Shown: positions 1 through 7,268, numbered from the stretch's first letter. The stretch: 15,744 nucleotides of DNA from CAZGOM01 sp964542875 (GCA_964542875.1 CAZIWA010000128.1:1-15744); one strand, 5' to 3'. The notes: generated by a model from the letters alone, not told the origin. Made by a program: numbers and translations.

Positions 1-1
1 C

Positions 2-832
2 TCACACTTCATTCAACGGGGCGGGTTTTCGCGCGAACGACTGCTCCAGCAGGTCAATCACATCGTTGCGCAGTTCGTGATAGGCGTTGGTCTCCCGTAT
101 CGCCCGCCGGTCGCGCGGGTGCGCAAAAGGCACATCAAACACCTTCGCGACAGACGAACATCCGTTCACCTTCAGCACAATGATCCGGTCCGCCATGTAC
201 ACCGCTTCATCCACGTCGTGTGTCACCAGCAAAATGGCCTGGTGAAGCCGGTAAAACAACTGCAGCACCTGGTCTTGCAGCAGCCCGCGGGTAAACGGGT
301 CCAGTGCGCCAAAGGGCTCATCCATCAGCAGCAGCTTGGGCTCCACCGCCAGTGCCCGGGCGATGCCCACGCGCTGTTTCATGCCGCCTGAAAGCTCATG
401 TGGCCGCTTGTGTGCTGCTTCCTGCAGATGCATCATCGCGATGTACCGGTCTACGATCTCCTGACGCTCTGCCGACGTTTTGCCCGGCATCACTTCGTCC
501 AGCGCAAGCCGGATGTTGCCCGCAGCGGTCAGCCACGGCAGCAGGCAGTAGTTTTGAAACACCATCATCCGCTCGCTGCCCGGCCCGGTCACACACTTGC
601 CTTGCAGCGTGATGGAGCCGCCTTCGTAGGGCTCCAGGCCGGCAATCATATTGAGAATGGTGGACTTCCCGCACCCGGAGTGTCCGATGATCGCCACGAT
701 CTCGTTTTGACGAATATCAAAAGAAAGCCCATCGAAAAGCAGCCGCTCCCCGCGTTGACGATCCGGAAAGGTCTTGTGAAGCCCTTGAACTTTCAGCAGT
801 TCACCCTTATCGGTATTGGATGGTGTGTTCAT
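2..832 (-). CDS. nrtD: Nitrate/sulfonate-type ABC transporter ATP-binding protein
   Basis: This is the cytoplasmic ATPase that powers an importer of the nitrate/taurine/sulfonate class (NrtD/SsuB/TauB family). In the 276-residue protein the Walker A motif GHSGCGKST is at about 50-58, the Q-loop glutamine at 93, the signature LSGGMKQR at 147-154, Walker B LLLMDEP at 167-173 and the H-loop histidine at 205, so it looks catalytically complete. The ATG at 832 overlaps the stop of the upstream binding-protein gene as TGATG, which implies translational coupling; a GTG one codon earlier is possible. AAGGAG lies about 10 bases upstream. It is the last cistron of the operon visible here, and the operon could continue left of the window. 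No extra C-terminal substrate-binding domain is present, so it is NrtD-like rather than NrtC-like. The family is certain; nitrate as the substrate is inferred from the permease and binding protein. Confidence 0.93.
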   Translation of the reverse strand: MNTPSNTDKGELLKVQGLHKTFPDRQRGERLLFDGLSFDIRQNEIVAIIGHSGCGKSTILNMIAGLEPYEGGSITLQGKCVTGPGSERMMVFQNYCLLPWLTAAGNIRLALDEVMPGKTSAERQEIVDRYIAMMHLQEAAHKRPHELSGGMKQRVGIARALAVEPKLLLMDEPFGALDPFTRGLLQDQVLQLFYRLHQAILLVTHDVDEAVYMADRIIVLKVNGCSSVAKVFDVPFAHPRDRRAIRETNAYHELRNDVIDLLEQSFARKPAPLNEV

Positions 833-2241
833 CACAGGCTTGCTCCTTGCGTCATCGTCGGGCGCGGGCGATCTGCGCGAATCTCAAATTTTTTCAGGTA
901 TCCCATCGGATCACTGGGGTCAAAAGCAATGCCATCGGCAAAGCGCTTACCCGGCTCCATCTTGTAGTTTTCCTTCGGACAGGCGATCTCCAGCTCCGCG
1001 GCAATCTCCCGGTAAAGGTCCACCCGCCACGCCCTCTTCGCCTTGGTCTGCGCATCAGCCGGAAAGCCGGGGATCTGCCCCCACCTGGTCGCCTGGGTCA
1101 TCAGCCAAATCGCCTGGGAATGCCACAAAAACGTGGAGTGGTCATTGAGATCGCCTTTGACGTCTTCGGGCACTTCAAAGAAAAGCGTGGAATCCGGCTT
1201 TTTCACCACGCGGGATGTCCCGTCAAACCCGCCGTAGTCATACTCCCCCACCAGCGCAGGCCGGGTGTATTTGGGCTTAGCCCCGGTAAACGCCCGCGCG
1301 GAAATGATCTGCGCCACCTCGGCCCGGTTCTCCGGCCTGTCGCAGTAACGGCACGCCTCGATCATCGCTTTCACCAGCGACCGGTACGTCTTTGGGTGCT
1401 TGTCGATGAAGGGCTCCGTCACGGCCAGCAGCCGGTCGGGGTGCCCGCGCCAAAGCTCGGAGCCATGCGCGAATGTGAAGCCCACACCCTCATTCCCCGC
1501 AATGGCCCGCGTATTCCACGGCTCAGCCACCATGTACGCCTGCATCGCCCCAATGCGCATGTTCGTCACCATCTGCGGCGGCGGCACAATGATCAATCTG
1601 AAGTCCCGCCCCGGCACAATCCCCGCAGATGCCATCAGCCCCCGCACAAAATATTCATAAATCGCCGAACTCAGCACCACCGCAAAAACACGCTGCTCAG
1701 GCGGCAACCCATACAGATGCCGGCGAAGATTCTTCCCCAGCCGCTCCAGATCACCGTTGTATTCCGCTAGCGGCCGCACGCCCGAGTCCCACATCGCCCG
1801 GTTCATGGTGATCGCATTGCCATGCCGGTGAATCGTCATCGCCGCGCATAGCGGCGCGCGCACCGCCCCCTCAGCCCCCAGTCTCGCATTCACCACCGCT
1901 CCGCTCACCACCGGCGATGCATCCAGCCTGCCGAAAATCACCCCATCACGCGATGTCGCCCAGCTCGCCTCCCGGTTGAGCTTCACACGCAAGCCATATT
2001 TTTTGAAGTAGCCCTTGGTGTACGCGATCGCAAACGGCGCGCAGTCGTTCACCGGCACAAAGCCCACGGCCAAGTCCGGCTTCTCCAGCGATGCCGGGTC
2101 CACCACAGGCCGCACGTCCGTCGGCTCCTGCACAAGGCTGATCGCCGTGCCGCCCACCGGCTTATCGCAGCCCGGCAGCCAGAGCCCGGCAGCGGCAACG
2201 CCGCAACCATAAAGAAAGTGTCGTCGGGTTAAGGCTGCCAT
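832..2241 (-). CDS. nrtA: NrtA/CmpA-family ABC transporter substrate-binding lipoprotein
   Basis: This is the ligand-capture component of the importer, probably exported by Tat and lipid-anchored. I start it at the ATG at 2241 (469 residues), not at the longer in-frame start at 2349: the shorter start gives the N-terminus MAALTRRHFLYG with a twin arginine at 6-7, a hydrophobic stretch and a lipobox-like LPGC ending at Cys25, and AGGAGG sits 10 bases upstream. Residues 57-122 match the NrtA/CmpA pattern: GFVPVNDCAPFAIA, then a KGYFKKYGL segment, then REASWATSRDG and GRLDASPVVSG. In this family that region forms the first lobe of the oxyanion-binding cleft. The gene overlaps the end of the permease by 13 bases. 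Nitrate or nitrite is the likely ligand; bicarbonate or cyanate relatives share the fold and cannot be excluded. Confidence 0.9.
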   Translation of the reverse strand: MAALTRRHFLYGCGVAAAGLWLPGCDKPVGGTAISLVQEPTDVRPVVDPASLEKPDLAVGFVPVNDCAPFAIAYTKGYFKKYGLRVKLNREASWATSRDGVIFGRLDASPVVSGAVVNARLGAEGAVRAPLCAAMTIHRHGNAITMNRAMWDSGVRPLAEYNGDLERLGKNLRRHLYGLPPEQRVFAVVLSSAIYEYFVRGLMASAGIVPGRDFRLIIVPPPQMVTNMRIGAMQAYMVAEPWNTRAIAGNEGVGFTFAHGSELWRGHPDRLLAVTEPFIDKHPKTYRSLVKAMIEACRYCDRPENRAEVAQIISARAFTGAKPKYTRPALVGEYDYGGFDGTSRVVKKPDSTLFFEVPEDVKGDLNDHSTFLWHSQAIWLMTQATRWGQIPGFPADAQTKAKRAWRVDLYREIAAELEIACPKENYKMEPGKRFADGIAFDPSDPMGYLKKFEIRADRPRPTMTQGASL

Positions 2242-3032
2242 GGGCGAAACACCTCCTGAACCCGTGCGATAAGCGTGTCCAGCACCAGGCCTGTCACACC
2301 GATGATGATGATGGCCAGGAACACGGAGCTGAGGTTCAGCCGGTTCCATTCATCCCAGATGAAAAACCCGATCCCCTGACCGCCGGTAAGCATCTCCACC
2401 GCCACGATCACCAGCCACGCAATGCCCAGGCTGATGCGCAGCCCCGTGAAGATGTACGGCAGGCTCGCGGGGAGAATGATCTTGTAGATCTGCCGCCAGC
2501 TCGGCATGCCCAGCACCGATGCCACACGCAGGTAGTCCTTAGGCACGCTGGAAACACCCACCGCCGTGTTCACCACCGTCGGCCACAGCGAAGTGATGAA
2601 AATCACGAAAATGGCCGACGGGTTGGCCTGGTTAAACACCGCCAGCGCCACCGGCAGCCATGCCACCGGTGATACTGGCCGCAGCACCTGCACCACGGGG
2701 TTCAAGACCCGCATCGCCACAGGCGAAAGCCCCATTAATACCCCAAGCGGAATGGCCACCACCACCCCCAGCAGATACCCCGTCATCACCCGGCGAAGGC
2801 TCTGCAGCAACAGCCAGCCGACGCCCACGTCCCCAGGCCCCCGGCTGTAGAACGGGTACAGTATGTAGTCCTTGTTCGCCGCCAGCGCTTGCGCCGGGGT
2901 CGGCATCAGCGTGGTCATGTATCGCGCAGTAAACCACCAGACACCCACCAGCAGCGCAAACCCCGCCGCCGCGTACACCAGATGGATGCACGTGCTTCGT
3001 CCCCAGCTCACAAGTCCGCGGGCATGACTCAT
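2229..3032 (-). CDS. nrtB: NrtB-type ABC transporter permease
   Basis: This is an integral inner-membrane permease of the nitrate/taurine importer class (BPD_transp_1 fold), 267 residues. Hydrophobic segments are visible near 18-36, 83-103, 121-150, 198-215 and 236-255. The conserved permease-ATPase coupling (EAA) loop is at about 171-194, around ASVLGMPSWRQIYKIILPAS. The stretches LRPVSPVAWLPVAL (117-130) and IGFFIWDEWNRLN (221-233) are typical of NrtB proteins. The start has GGGGAGG about 7 bases upstream, and its ATG overlaps the stop of a 25-codon upstream ORF as ATGA. The 3' end overlaps the binding-protein gene by 13 bases. All three transport genes therefore look translationally coupled within one sigma-54-driven operon. 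Confidence 0.93.
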   Translation of the reverse strand: MSHARGLVSWGRSTCIHLVYAAAGFALLVGVWWFTARYMTTLMPTPAQALAANKDYILYPFYSRGPGDVGVGWLLLQSLRRVMTGYLLGVVVAIPLGVLMGLSPVAMRVLNPVVQVLRPVSPVAWLPVALAVFNQANPSAIFVIFITSLWPTVVNTAVGVSSVPKDYLRVASVLGMPSWRQIYKIILPASLPYIFTGLRISLGIAWLVIVAVEMLTGGQGIGFFIWDEWNRLNLSSVFLAIIIIGVTGLVLDTLIARVQEVFRPWQP

Positions 3033-3106
3033 ACCACGGCCTCCCCGGAAACAGGCCGTGCGGCTTCATCCTGGAAGCCTTCAAGCGGTTCATCGAATCC
3101 ATTCAT
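3029..3106 (-). CDS. 25-residue leader ORF coupled to the permease
   Basis: A short ORF lies between the sigma-54 promoter and the permease. It starts at the ATG at 3106, has a good ribosome site (AAGGA, about 9 bases upstream), and its TGA overlaps the permease ATG in a four-base ATGA junction. The peptide is acidic, beginning MNGFDEPLEGFQDEA and ending GEAVV, with no signal peptide, membrane segment or run of one codon of the kind that marks amino-acid attenuators. I do not recognise it. It may couple ribosome loading to the permease or be a genuine small protein; chance cannot be excluded at this length. Confidence 0.5.
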   Translation of the reverse strand: MNGFDEPLEGFQDEAARPVSGEAVV

Positions 3107-3179
3107 TTGTCGATATCCTTGGATTTTCAAGAAGCACGAAAGGCCATACATCCGGCCATGTGCCCGGTGCCACGCATAA

Positions 3180-3195
3180 GGCAACCGCGGTGCCA
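3180..3195 (-). promoter_or_regulatory. Sigma-54 (-24/-12) promoter of the transporter operon
   Basis: On the minus strand the sequence is TGGCAC-CGCGG-TTGCC, against the sigma-54 consensus TGGCAC-N5-TTGCW. All of TGGCAC and TTGC match, with exact five-base spacing, and only the last base is off consensus. Transcription would begin near 3169, about 62 bases before the leader ORF at 3106. A sigma-54 activator gene lies directly upstream, which supports function. The octamer CGGTGCCA is repeated 23 bases away (3165-3172), but that copy has no -12 element. Confidence 0.85.
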
Positions 3196-3284
3196 GAACC
3201 GCGCCGGGCCGAAATTTATTTGAACGCGTGAATCAAGCCTTTCGGCGCGCGGCCGGAAAACCATCACTCAAAGAAGAACGACAT

Positions 3285-3298
3285 ATTCTGATCAGAAT
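3285..3298. promoter_or_regulatory. Perfect 14-bp palindrome, candidate activator site
   Basis: ATTCTGATCAGAAT is an exact inverted repeat in an AT-rich pocket between the activator gene and the sigma-54 promoter. Its centre is about 122 bases upstream of the predicted transcription start, within the usual distance for enhancer sites of sigma-54 activators. Binding by the neighbouring Fis-type helix-turn-helix protein is inferred. Confidence 0.55.
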
Positions 3299-3306
3299 GT
3301 ATGTAA

Positions 3307-3325
3307 ATTATCCATAATGGACAAT
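3307..3325. promoter_or_regulatory. Second palindrome, candidate activator site
   Basis: ATTATCCATAATGGACAAT has 9-base arms around a central base with one mismatch. It lies 24-25 bases from the centre of the first palindrome and about 147 bases upstream of the predicted start. The arm sequences differ from the first site, so the two may bind different proteins or be weak and strong sites for one. Confidence 0.45.
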
Positions 3326-3339
3326 TTCTGCCCATCCCC

Positions 3340-4761
3340 TCATCCCTGCGCAGGCCCCGCCTTCACCGAGATTTTGTGCTCCCGCATCTTCTTGCGCAGG
3401 GTCGTTCGGCTGATGCCCAGCAGCTCCGCAGCCTGAACCAGGTGCCCCTGCGTCTGTGACAGCGTCTTGTAAATCAGCACTCTCTCCACCTGCCCCACCG
3501 CTTTGTCGTACGCATTGCCCGCCCGGCCGCGCTTGAGTAATCCCTCGATCCACGTCCCCAGCGCCTCGTCCTCCGGCCTGCCTTCCGTGACCGCACTCAA
3601 AGGCTCAGCAATCCCCGCCCCAGTAATCCGCTCCGGCAGAAACTCCCGCCGCAGCACCGTCCCCCGCGCCATCGCCAAGGCGGACCGGATCACGTTCTCC
3701 AGTTCACGCACATTCCCCGGCCACGGGTAAGCCACCAGCGCCGCCACCGTCTCGGGCGCAAATGCCCGCACCTCAGACTTCATCTGCCGGCCGATCCGAT
3801 CCATGAAGTAGTGCGCCAGCAGCACCGCGTCCACTTCACGTTCCCGCAGCGCCGGCAGATGGATCGTCGCCACCTTCAACCGGTAGTACAAGTCTTGCCG
3901 GAACTGCTTTTTGGCGATCATCTCCTCCAGCGACTGATGCGTCGCCGCGATGATCCTCACATCGCTCTTGAACGTCTGATTCCCCCCCACCCGCTGAAAG
4001 CTATGGTCCTGCAGCACCCGCAGCAGCTTCGCCTGCGTCAGCAGCGGCAGGTCGCCGATCTCATCCAAAAACAGCGTCCCACCGTCGCACTGCTCAAACT
4101 TCCCCACCCTGCGCTTGTCCGCCCCCGTAAATGAACCTTTTTCATGCCCAAACAGCTCGCTCTCCAGAAGCTGATCCGGAATCGCGGCGCAGTTGATCGC
4201 CATGAACGGCTTGTCGGACCTTGCACTGTGCTCCACGATCGCCTTGGCCACCAGCTCCTTTCCTGTCCCGCTCTCCCCGGTGATCAGCACGTTGATCTCC
4301 CGCGGCGCAATCATCCCGATCTGCCGGTACACGTCCTGCATCGCAGGCGACTGCCCCACCACACGCACGCCGGACCCCGTCCCCTTCTTTCTTCTCTCCA
4401 GAGGCGGCTGCAACGCCTCTTCCGCCAGCTTCAGGGCATCACCCAGCCGTTTCACCAGCACATCGTGGTTCATGGGGCGCGTCAACACATCCAGCACGCC
4501 GCGCTTGATGGATTCAATGATCTGCCCGCTGTCCGATGCGCTCGCCAACACGATGGTGTGCAGCCCGGGCCGAAGCTGACGCATTTCCAGGATCGCCTCA
4601 AAGTGCCCGACGATCAATTCCGCAGACCCGCTGTTCAAGTACGTCATCGCCGCATCGCACGTGCCCACGACATGAATACCCACCCCCAGCGCATCACACG
4701 CACGCGTCAGTTGCCGCGCCTCCGCGGCGTTATCCGTAATGACAAGCACCAATCCAATCAT
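3340..4761 (-). CDS. Sigma-54-dependent activator with degenerate receiver domain
   Basis: This is an NtrC-family enhancer-binding protein that would use ATP to open sigma-54 promoters. From the ATG at 4761 it has 473 residues. Residues 1-115 form a receiver-like domain, 132-380 an AAA+ domain and 425-465 a Fis-type helix-turn-helix (LVQAAELLGISRTTLRKKM). The AAA+ domain has Walker A GESGTGKE (162-169), the sigma-54-contact loop as GSFTGA (209-214; GAFTGA in most), Walker B LFLDE (230-234) and FRQDLYYRL (287-295). The receiver lacks the usual phosphoacceptor: the strand reads AELIVGHFE with no Asp, and the conserved Lys is Arg (LTRP, 93-96). Phosphorylation is therefore unlikely, and control by ligand or protein contact is inferred. 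A longer start at 4851 adds 30 residues outside the domain; neither start has a strong ribosome site. It directly precedes the transporter operon. Confidence 0.9.
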   Translation of the reverse strand: MIGLVLVITDNAAEARQLTRACDALGVGIHVVGTCDAAMTYLNSGSAELIVGHFEAILEMRQLRPGLHTIVLASASDSGQIIESIKRGVLDVLTRPMNHDVLVKRLGDALKLAEEALQPPLERRKKGTGSGVRVVGQSPAMQDVYRQIGMIAPREINVLITGESGTGKELVAKAIVEHSARSDKPFMAINCAAIPDQLLESELFGHEKGSFTGADKRRVGKFEQCDGGTLFLDEIGDLPLLTQAKLLRVLQDHSFQRVGGNQTFKSDVRIIAATHQSLEEMIAKKQFRQDLYYRLKVATIHLPALREREVDAVLLAHYFMDRIGRQMKSEVRAFAPETVAALVAYPWPGNVRELENVIRSALAMARGTVLRREFLPERITGAGIAEPLSAVTEGRPEDEALGTWIEGLLKRGRAGNAYDKAVGQVERVLIYKTLSQTQGHLVQAAELLGISRTTLRKKMREHKISVKAGPAQG

Positions 4762-4857
4762 TCGGACATCGTCACAGGTCAACCCAGCCGTTGCAAGCCG
4801 CCGCCATGTCGCCTGGCGCAGCGCGCTCAGCCGTGCAAGTCGGCTTATCATTCAATC

Positions 4858-5580
4858 ATGAGCCATCCCGACTCAGACCTCATCCTCACTGGCGCCCAGT
4901 CACGGGCTGTCGATACCTTCGCCATCAACCAACTCGGCGTCCCCGGCATCGTGCTCATGGAAAACGCCGGCCGTGGCGCCGCTGAGCAAATCATCCTCGC
5001 CGCCGCTTCCCTTCCCGGCCGCCCCTTCTTCATCGTGCTCACCGGTTCCGGAAACAATGCCGGCGATGGCTTTGTCGTGGCCCGGCACCTGGTCTGCCAC
5101 GGCCATGATCCCCTGCTCATCCGCGCGGCTCCGCCCGACAAACTCACCGGCGACGCGCACATCATGAGCGACATCTGCCGCCATCTGAACCTGCCCACCC
5201 GGCTCGCCCTAAACCCCGGCGACTGGCGCGACGCCTGGCTCCCGCAAGACCGTCCGCTCATCTTCATCGACGCCCTCATGGGCACCGGCGCCACCGGCCC
5301 GGCCCGGCCCCACTTTGCCGATCTCATCCTCCACGCCAACCGCTTGAGACGCCACCGCCCATCCCTCACCATCGCGCTGGACCTCCCCTCAGGCTTCGAT
5401 GTCGACTCCGGCCACCCCTCAACCCCCACCATCCAGGCGGACCTCACACTCACCTTCTGCACCATGAAGCAGGGTTTTTCCGCGCCCGAAGCCCCTCGCT
5501 ACACCGGCGGCATCCACGTCATCTCCATCGGCCTGCCGCCCCAGGCCATCCGTGCCAGCCTCGTCAAAACAAACCTCTGA
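4858..5580 (+). CDS. nnrE: NAD(P)H-hydrate epimerase
   Basis: This metabolite-repair enzyme interconverts R and S forms of hydrated NAD(P)H so that the partner dehydratase can restore the cofactor. The 240-residue protein is a single YjeF_N domain. Visible landmarks are LMENAGRGAAE (33-43), the nucleotide-binding loop GSGNNAGDGFVVARHL (63-78, GGDG in most relatives), DALMGTGATG (138-147), the LDLPSGFDVDSG motif (174-185) and MKQGF (203-207). No C-terminal dehydratase (NnrD) domain follows, so the dehydratase must be encoded elsewhere. The start at 4858 is chosen because it begins the domain; the open frame extends far upstream only as an antisense shadow of the activator gene. No clear Shine-Dalgarno is present. 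The gene diverges from the activator, sharing at most about 96 bases of upstream DNA, and ends just before a strong hairpin. Confidence 0.9.
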   Translation: MSHPDSDLILTGAQSRAVDTFAINQLGVPGIVLMENAGRGAAEQIILAAASLPGRPFFIVLTGSGNNAGDGFVVARHLVCHGHDPLLIRAAPPDKLTGDAHIMSDICRHLNLPTRLALNPGDWRDAWLPQDRPLIFIDALMGTGATGPARPHFADLILHANRLRRHRPSLTIALDLPSGFDVDSGHPSTPTIQADLTLTFCTMKQGFSAPEAPRYTGGIHVISIGLPPQAIRASLVKTNL

Positions 5581-5600
5581 CGACAACGCCGCATAACCTC

Positions 5601-5644
5601 AAATCCGTGCCATGCTCTCATCCGCGTGAGCATGGCACGGATTT
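5601..5644 (+). terminator. 17-bp perfect stem-loop after nnrE
   Basis: AAATCCGTGCCATGCTC (5601-5617) is exactly complementary to 5628-5644, with a 10-base loop. It begins 20 bases after the nnrE stop. The right arm ends in ATTT followed by CC, so the U-run is short; a terminator or 3'-end-protecting hairpin is the most likely role. The A-run at the left base means it could also act on transcripts from the other strand. Confidence 0.65.
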
Positions 5645-5738
5645 CCTTCCCCGCCTCGCCCCACCATCGCTTTTGCCAAAACCGCAATCATTTACGCCAC
5701 TCTCACAAATTCCCCCTTGTGCTAACGTTAACTCTCCC

Positions 5739-6986
5739 ATGACCTCCAACCTTCACTTTCGCACCGCACTCCCCACCGATGCCCCTGGCATCGCCGACGC
5801 GCTCAATGCCTTTGGCGACGCACCCATCGGCACAGACCGCTGGTCCCAGCGTTGCGATATGGCCCGCCGCTCTGCGGCGTACTGGCGCGTGGGTATCGAT
5901 CAGGACCGCGTCGTCTGCGCCGCCAAGGCCGCACCCTCCGCCGTCTGGTTCGGCCAGTCCCGCATCGCCTGGGCGGACGTCGGGGATGTCTGCGTCTCCC
6001 CGCTCATGCAGGCCTCAGGCATCGGCACCCTCGCCATGAACGACATGGTCGCCCACCTGCGCGCCACCGGCTGCCCCATCTCCCGCCTGGGCGGGCTCGT
6101 ACGCTTCTACAGCCGCTTTGGCTATGAACGCTTCCCCCGCTGCTACATTGAGTTCCCCGTCCAAGCGGAAATCCACGCCGGCGCATCCAAAAAGCCATTT
6201 GTTGAAACCCTCAGGCCCACCCCCGGCCTCGCCAAAAACCCTGGCGTCATCCGCCCCTTCTCCGCCACCCGCGATGTCCCCGCCCTCTGGAACGTGATGG
6301 AAAAATTCAACCGCCACCGCACCGGCTGCCGGGTCTGGAACCGCCCCATCAGCGCCGACGGCATGGACCACGTCCTGGTCTATGACTCTCCCTCCGGCCC
6401 CGCCGGCATGATGGTCTACCACGTCCTCCCGCAAGACTTCACCCCAAGCGAGGCGAAGCTCACCATCTACGAACTCGCCTACGACCCCGACCAGCCCCAC
6501 GCACTGGAAGCCCTCATCAAGCACGCCCTCCAGGTCGCCTTTGATAACCAGGCCACCCGCGCCACCGCCTATCTCCCCGCCGACGCCCGGCTCCTTGAAG
6601 ACTTGGACGCCATCGCCGTCGACTACAACCTCTGCCAGACCAACGGTGTCGTCGCCAGCAACATGGTCCAGGTCACAAACCTCTCTGCGCTGCTAAGCGC
6701 CATCGCGCCGGAACTCACCCGCCGTTCGCAAGGCATCCCATGGTCGGGCTCCATCACCTTCGAATCAGGCAACCAGCGCGCCGGCATCGCCTTGGCCCAC
6801 GGACAAGTCAGCACCACCGATGGCGCCCAGGCGAATCTCACTCTGAAAATGACCCACGCCCAATTCCTCAAAACCCTATTGGGCATCACCCCCGCCATCT
6901 GGCCCAACATGGTCTCTCCAGCTCATCCCGCCTGCCCCGCACTCCTGGCCATGTTCCCCCCCATCGCAGGCGGCTACAACAGCTAA
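5739..6986 (+). CDS. Eis-like GNAT family N-acetyltransferase
   Basis: This is a predicted acetyl-CoA-dependent acetyltransferase with the three-part layout of the Eis family: an N-terminal GNAT domain, a second GNAT-like domain and a sterol-carrier-protein-like C-terminal domain (about 330-415). The 415-residue length fits the family. The acetyl-CoA-binding segment is DVCVSPLMQASGIGTLAMN (83-101), and the following RFYSRFGYERF (122-132) is the usual GNAT end strand. The C-terminal part contains ITFESGN and GQVSTTDGAQANLTL (355-369), and ends with MFPPIAGGYNS. Relatives acetylate aminoglycosides or protein lysines, but the substrate here is unknown. I start at the ATG at 5739; the in-frame extension to 5607 overlaps the nnrE terminator hairpin and has no domain sequence. 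Confidence 0.78.
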   Translation: MTSNLHFRTALPTDAPGIADALNAFGDAPIGTDRWSQRCDMARRSAAYWRVGIDQDRVVCAAKAAPSAVWFGQSRIAWADVGDVCVSPLMQASGIGTLAMNDMVAHLRATGCPISRLGGLVRFYSRFGYERFPRCYIEFPVQAEIHAGASKKPFVETLRPTPGLAKNPGVIRPFSATRDVPALWNVMEKFNRHRTGCRVWNRPISADGMDHVLVYDSPSGPAGMMVYHVLPQDFTPSEAKLTIYELAYDPDQPHALEALIKHALQVAFDNQATRATAYLPADARLLEDLDAIAVDYNLCQTNGVVASNMVQVTNLSALLSAIAPELTRRSQGIPWSGSITFESGNQRAGIALAHGQVSTTDGAQANLTLKMTHAQFLKTLLGITPAIWPNMVSPAHPACPALLAMFPPIAGGYNS

Positions 6987-7012
6987 GCTCTGTCTGAAAC
7001 CTCTCTTCGTAG

Positions 7013-7042
7013 GGTGGCGCCGAGTCTTCGAGGCCCGCCACC
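7013..7042. repeat. Inverted repeat downstream of the acetyltransferase
   Basis: GGTGGCG (7013-7019) pairs exactly with CGCCACC (7036-7042) around a 16-base loop, 26 bases after the acetyltransferase stop. There is no T-run, so it is a weak terminator candidate at best. The rest of 6987-7335 shows no convincing gene: it contains pyrimidine-rich sequence and a CCCCCATCGTGCCCATCGTG near-repeat at 7126-7145, and reads like intergenic repeat debris. Confidence 0.4.
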
Positions 7043-7239
7043 GCAAGCTGGAAACCCATTGATTCTGCCAAGTCGCAAACAAGCCCCTTCCTCACAGGTG
7101 CATCTTCTTCCTTCATCTTCCTCGCCCCCATCGTGCCCATCGTGTTTTCACACAAAGTCTAAGACCGCGACATTTCCAAAAGCGCGAGTGCCTGGGCTGG
7201 TGTAAAAATACATTCCCTCCAAATCACCCCAAATATCTC

Positions 7240-7268
7240 TTGCCTCCCCTCCGCCAACCGATTAGATT
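7240..7268 (+). promoter_or_regulatory. Possible sigma-70-type promoter for the prepilin gene
   Basis: TTGCCT (7240-7245) and TAGATT (7263-7268) are separated by 17 bases, each matching four of six consensus positions. They lie about 70 bases before the prepilin start. The match is modest and could be chance. Confidence 0.3.

Noticed and set aside
820..1770. 316-codon plus-strand open frame opposite the binding-protein gene
   Set aside because: Antisense shadow; the minus-strand frame carries signal peptide, lipobox and family motifs, and this one carries none.
2242..2349. 36-residue N-terminal extension of the binding protein
   Set aside because: It lies inside the permease coding sequence, has no ribosome site, and would bury the Tat/lipoprotein signal that begins at 2241.
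3107..3169. Possible ANTAR antitermination target in the transporter leader
   Set aside because: I looked for two stem-loops with six-base loops followed by a terminator. Only a short GGCC/GGCC self-complementary segment is present, with no terminator, so the ANTAR protein cannot be linked to this operon from sequence.
3165..3172. Second CGGTGCCA copy as another sigma-54 promoter
   Set aside because: The matching TTGC at the -12 position is absent; it overlaps the predicted start of the real promoter.
4762..4851. 30-residue N-terminal extension of the sigma-54 activator
   Set aside because: It precedes the first receiver strand, has no domain sequence and would leave almost no room for the promoter of the divergent nnrE. 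The choice is not certain, because the start at 4761 also lacks a strong ribosome site.
6886..7155. 89-codon minus-strand open frame after the acetyltransferase
   Set aside because: It starts at GTG without a ribosome site, overlaps the acetyltransferase end in antisense, and consists of the 7013-7042 inverted repeat plus low-complexity sequence.
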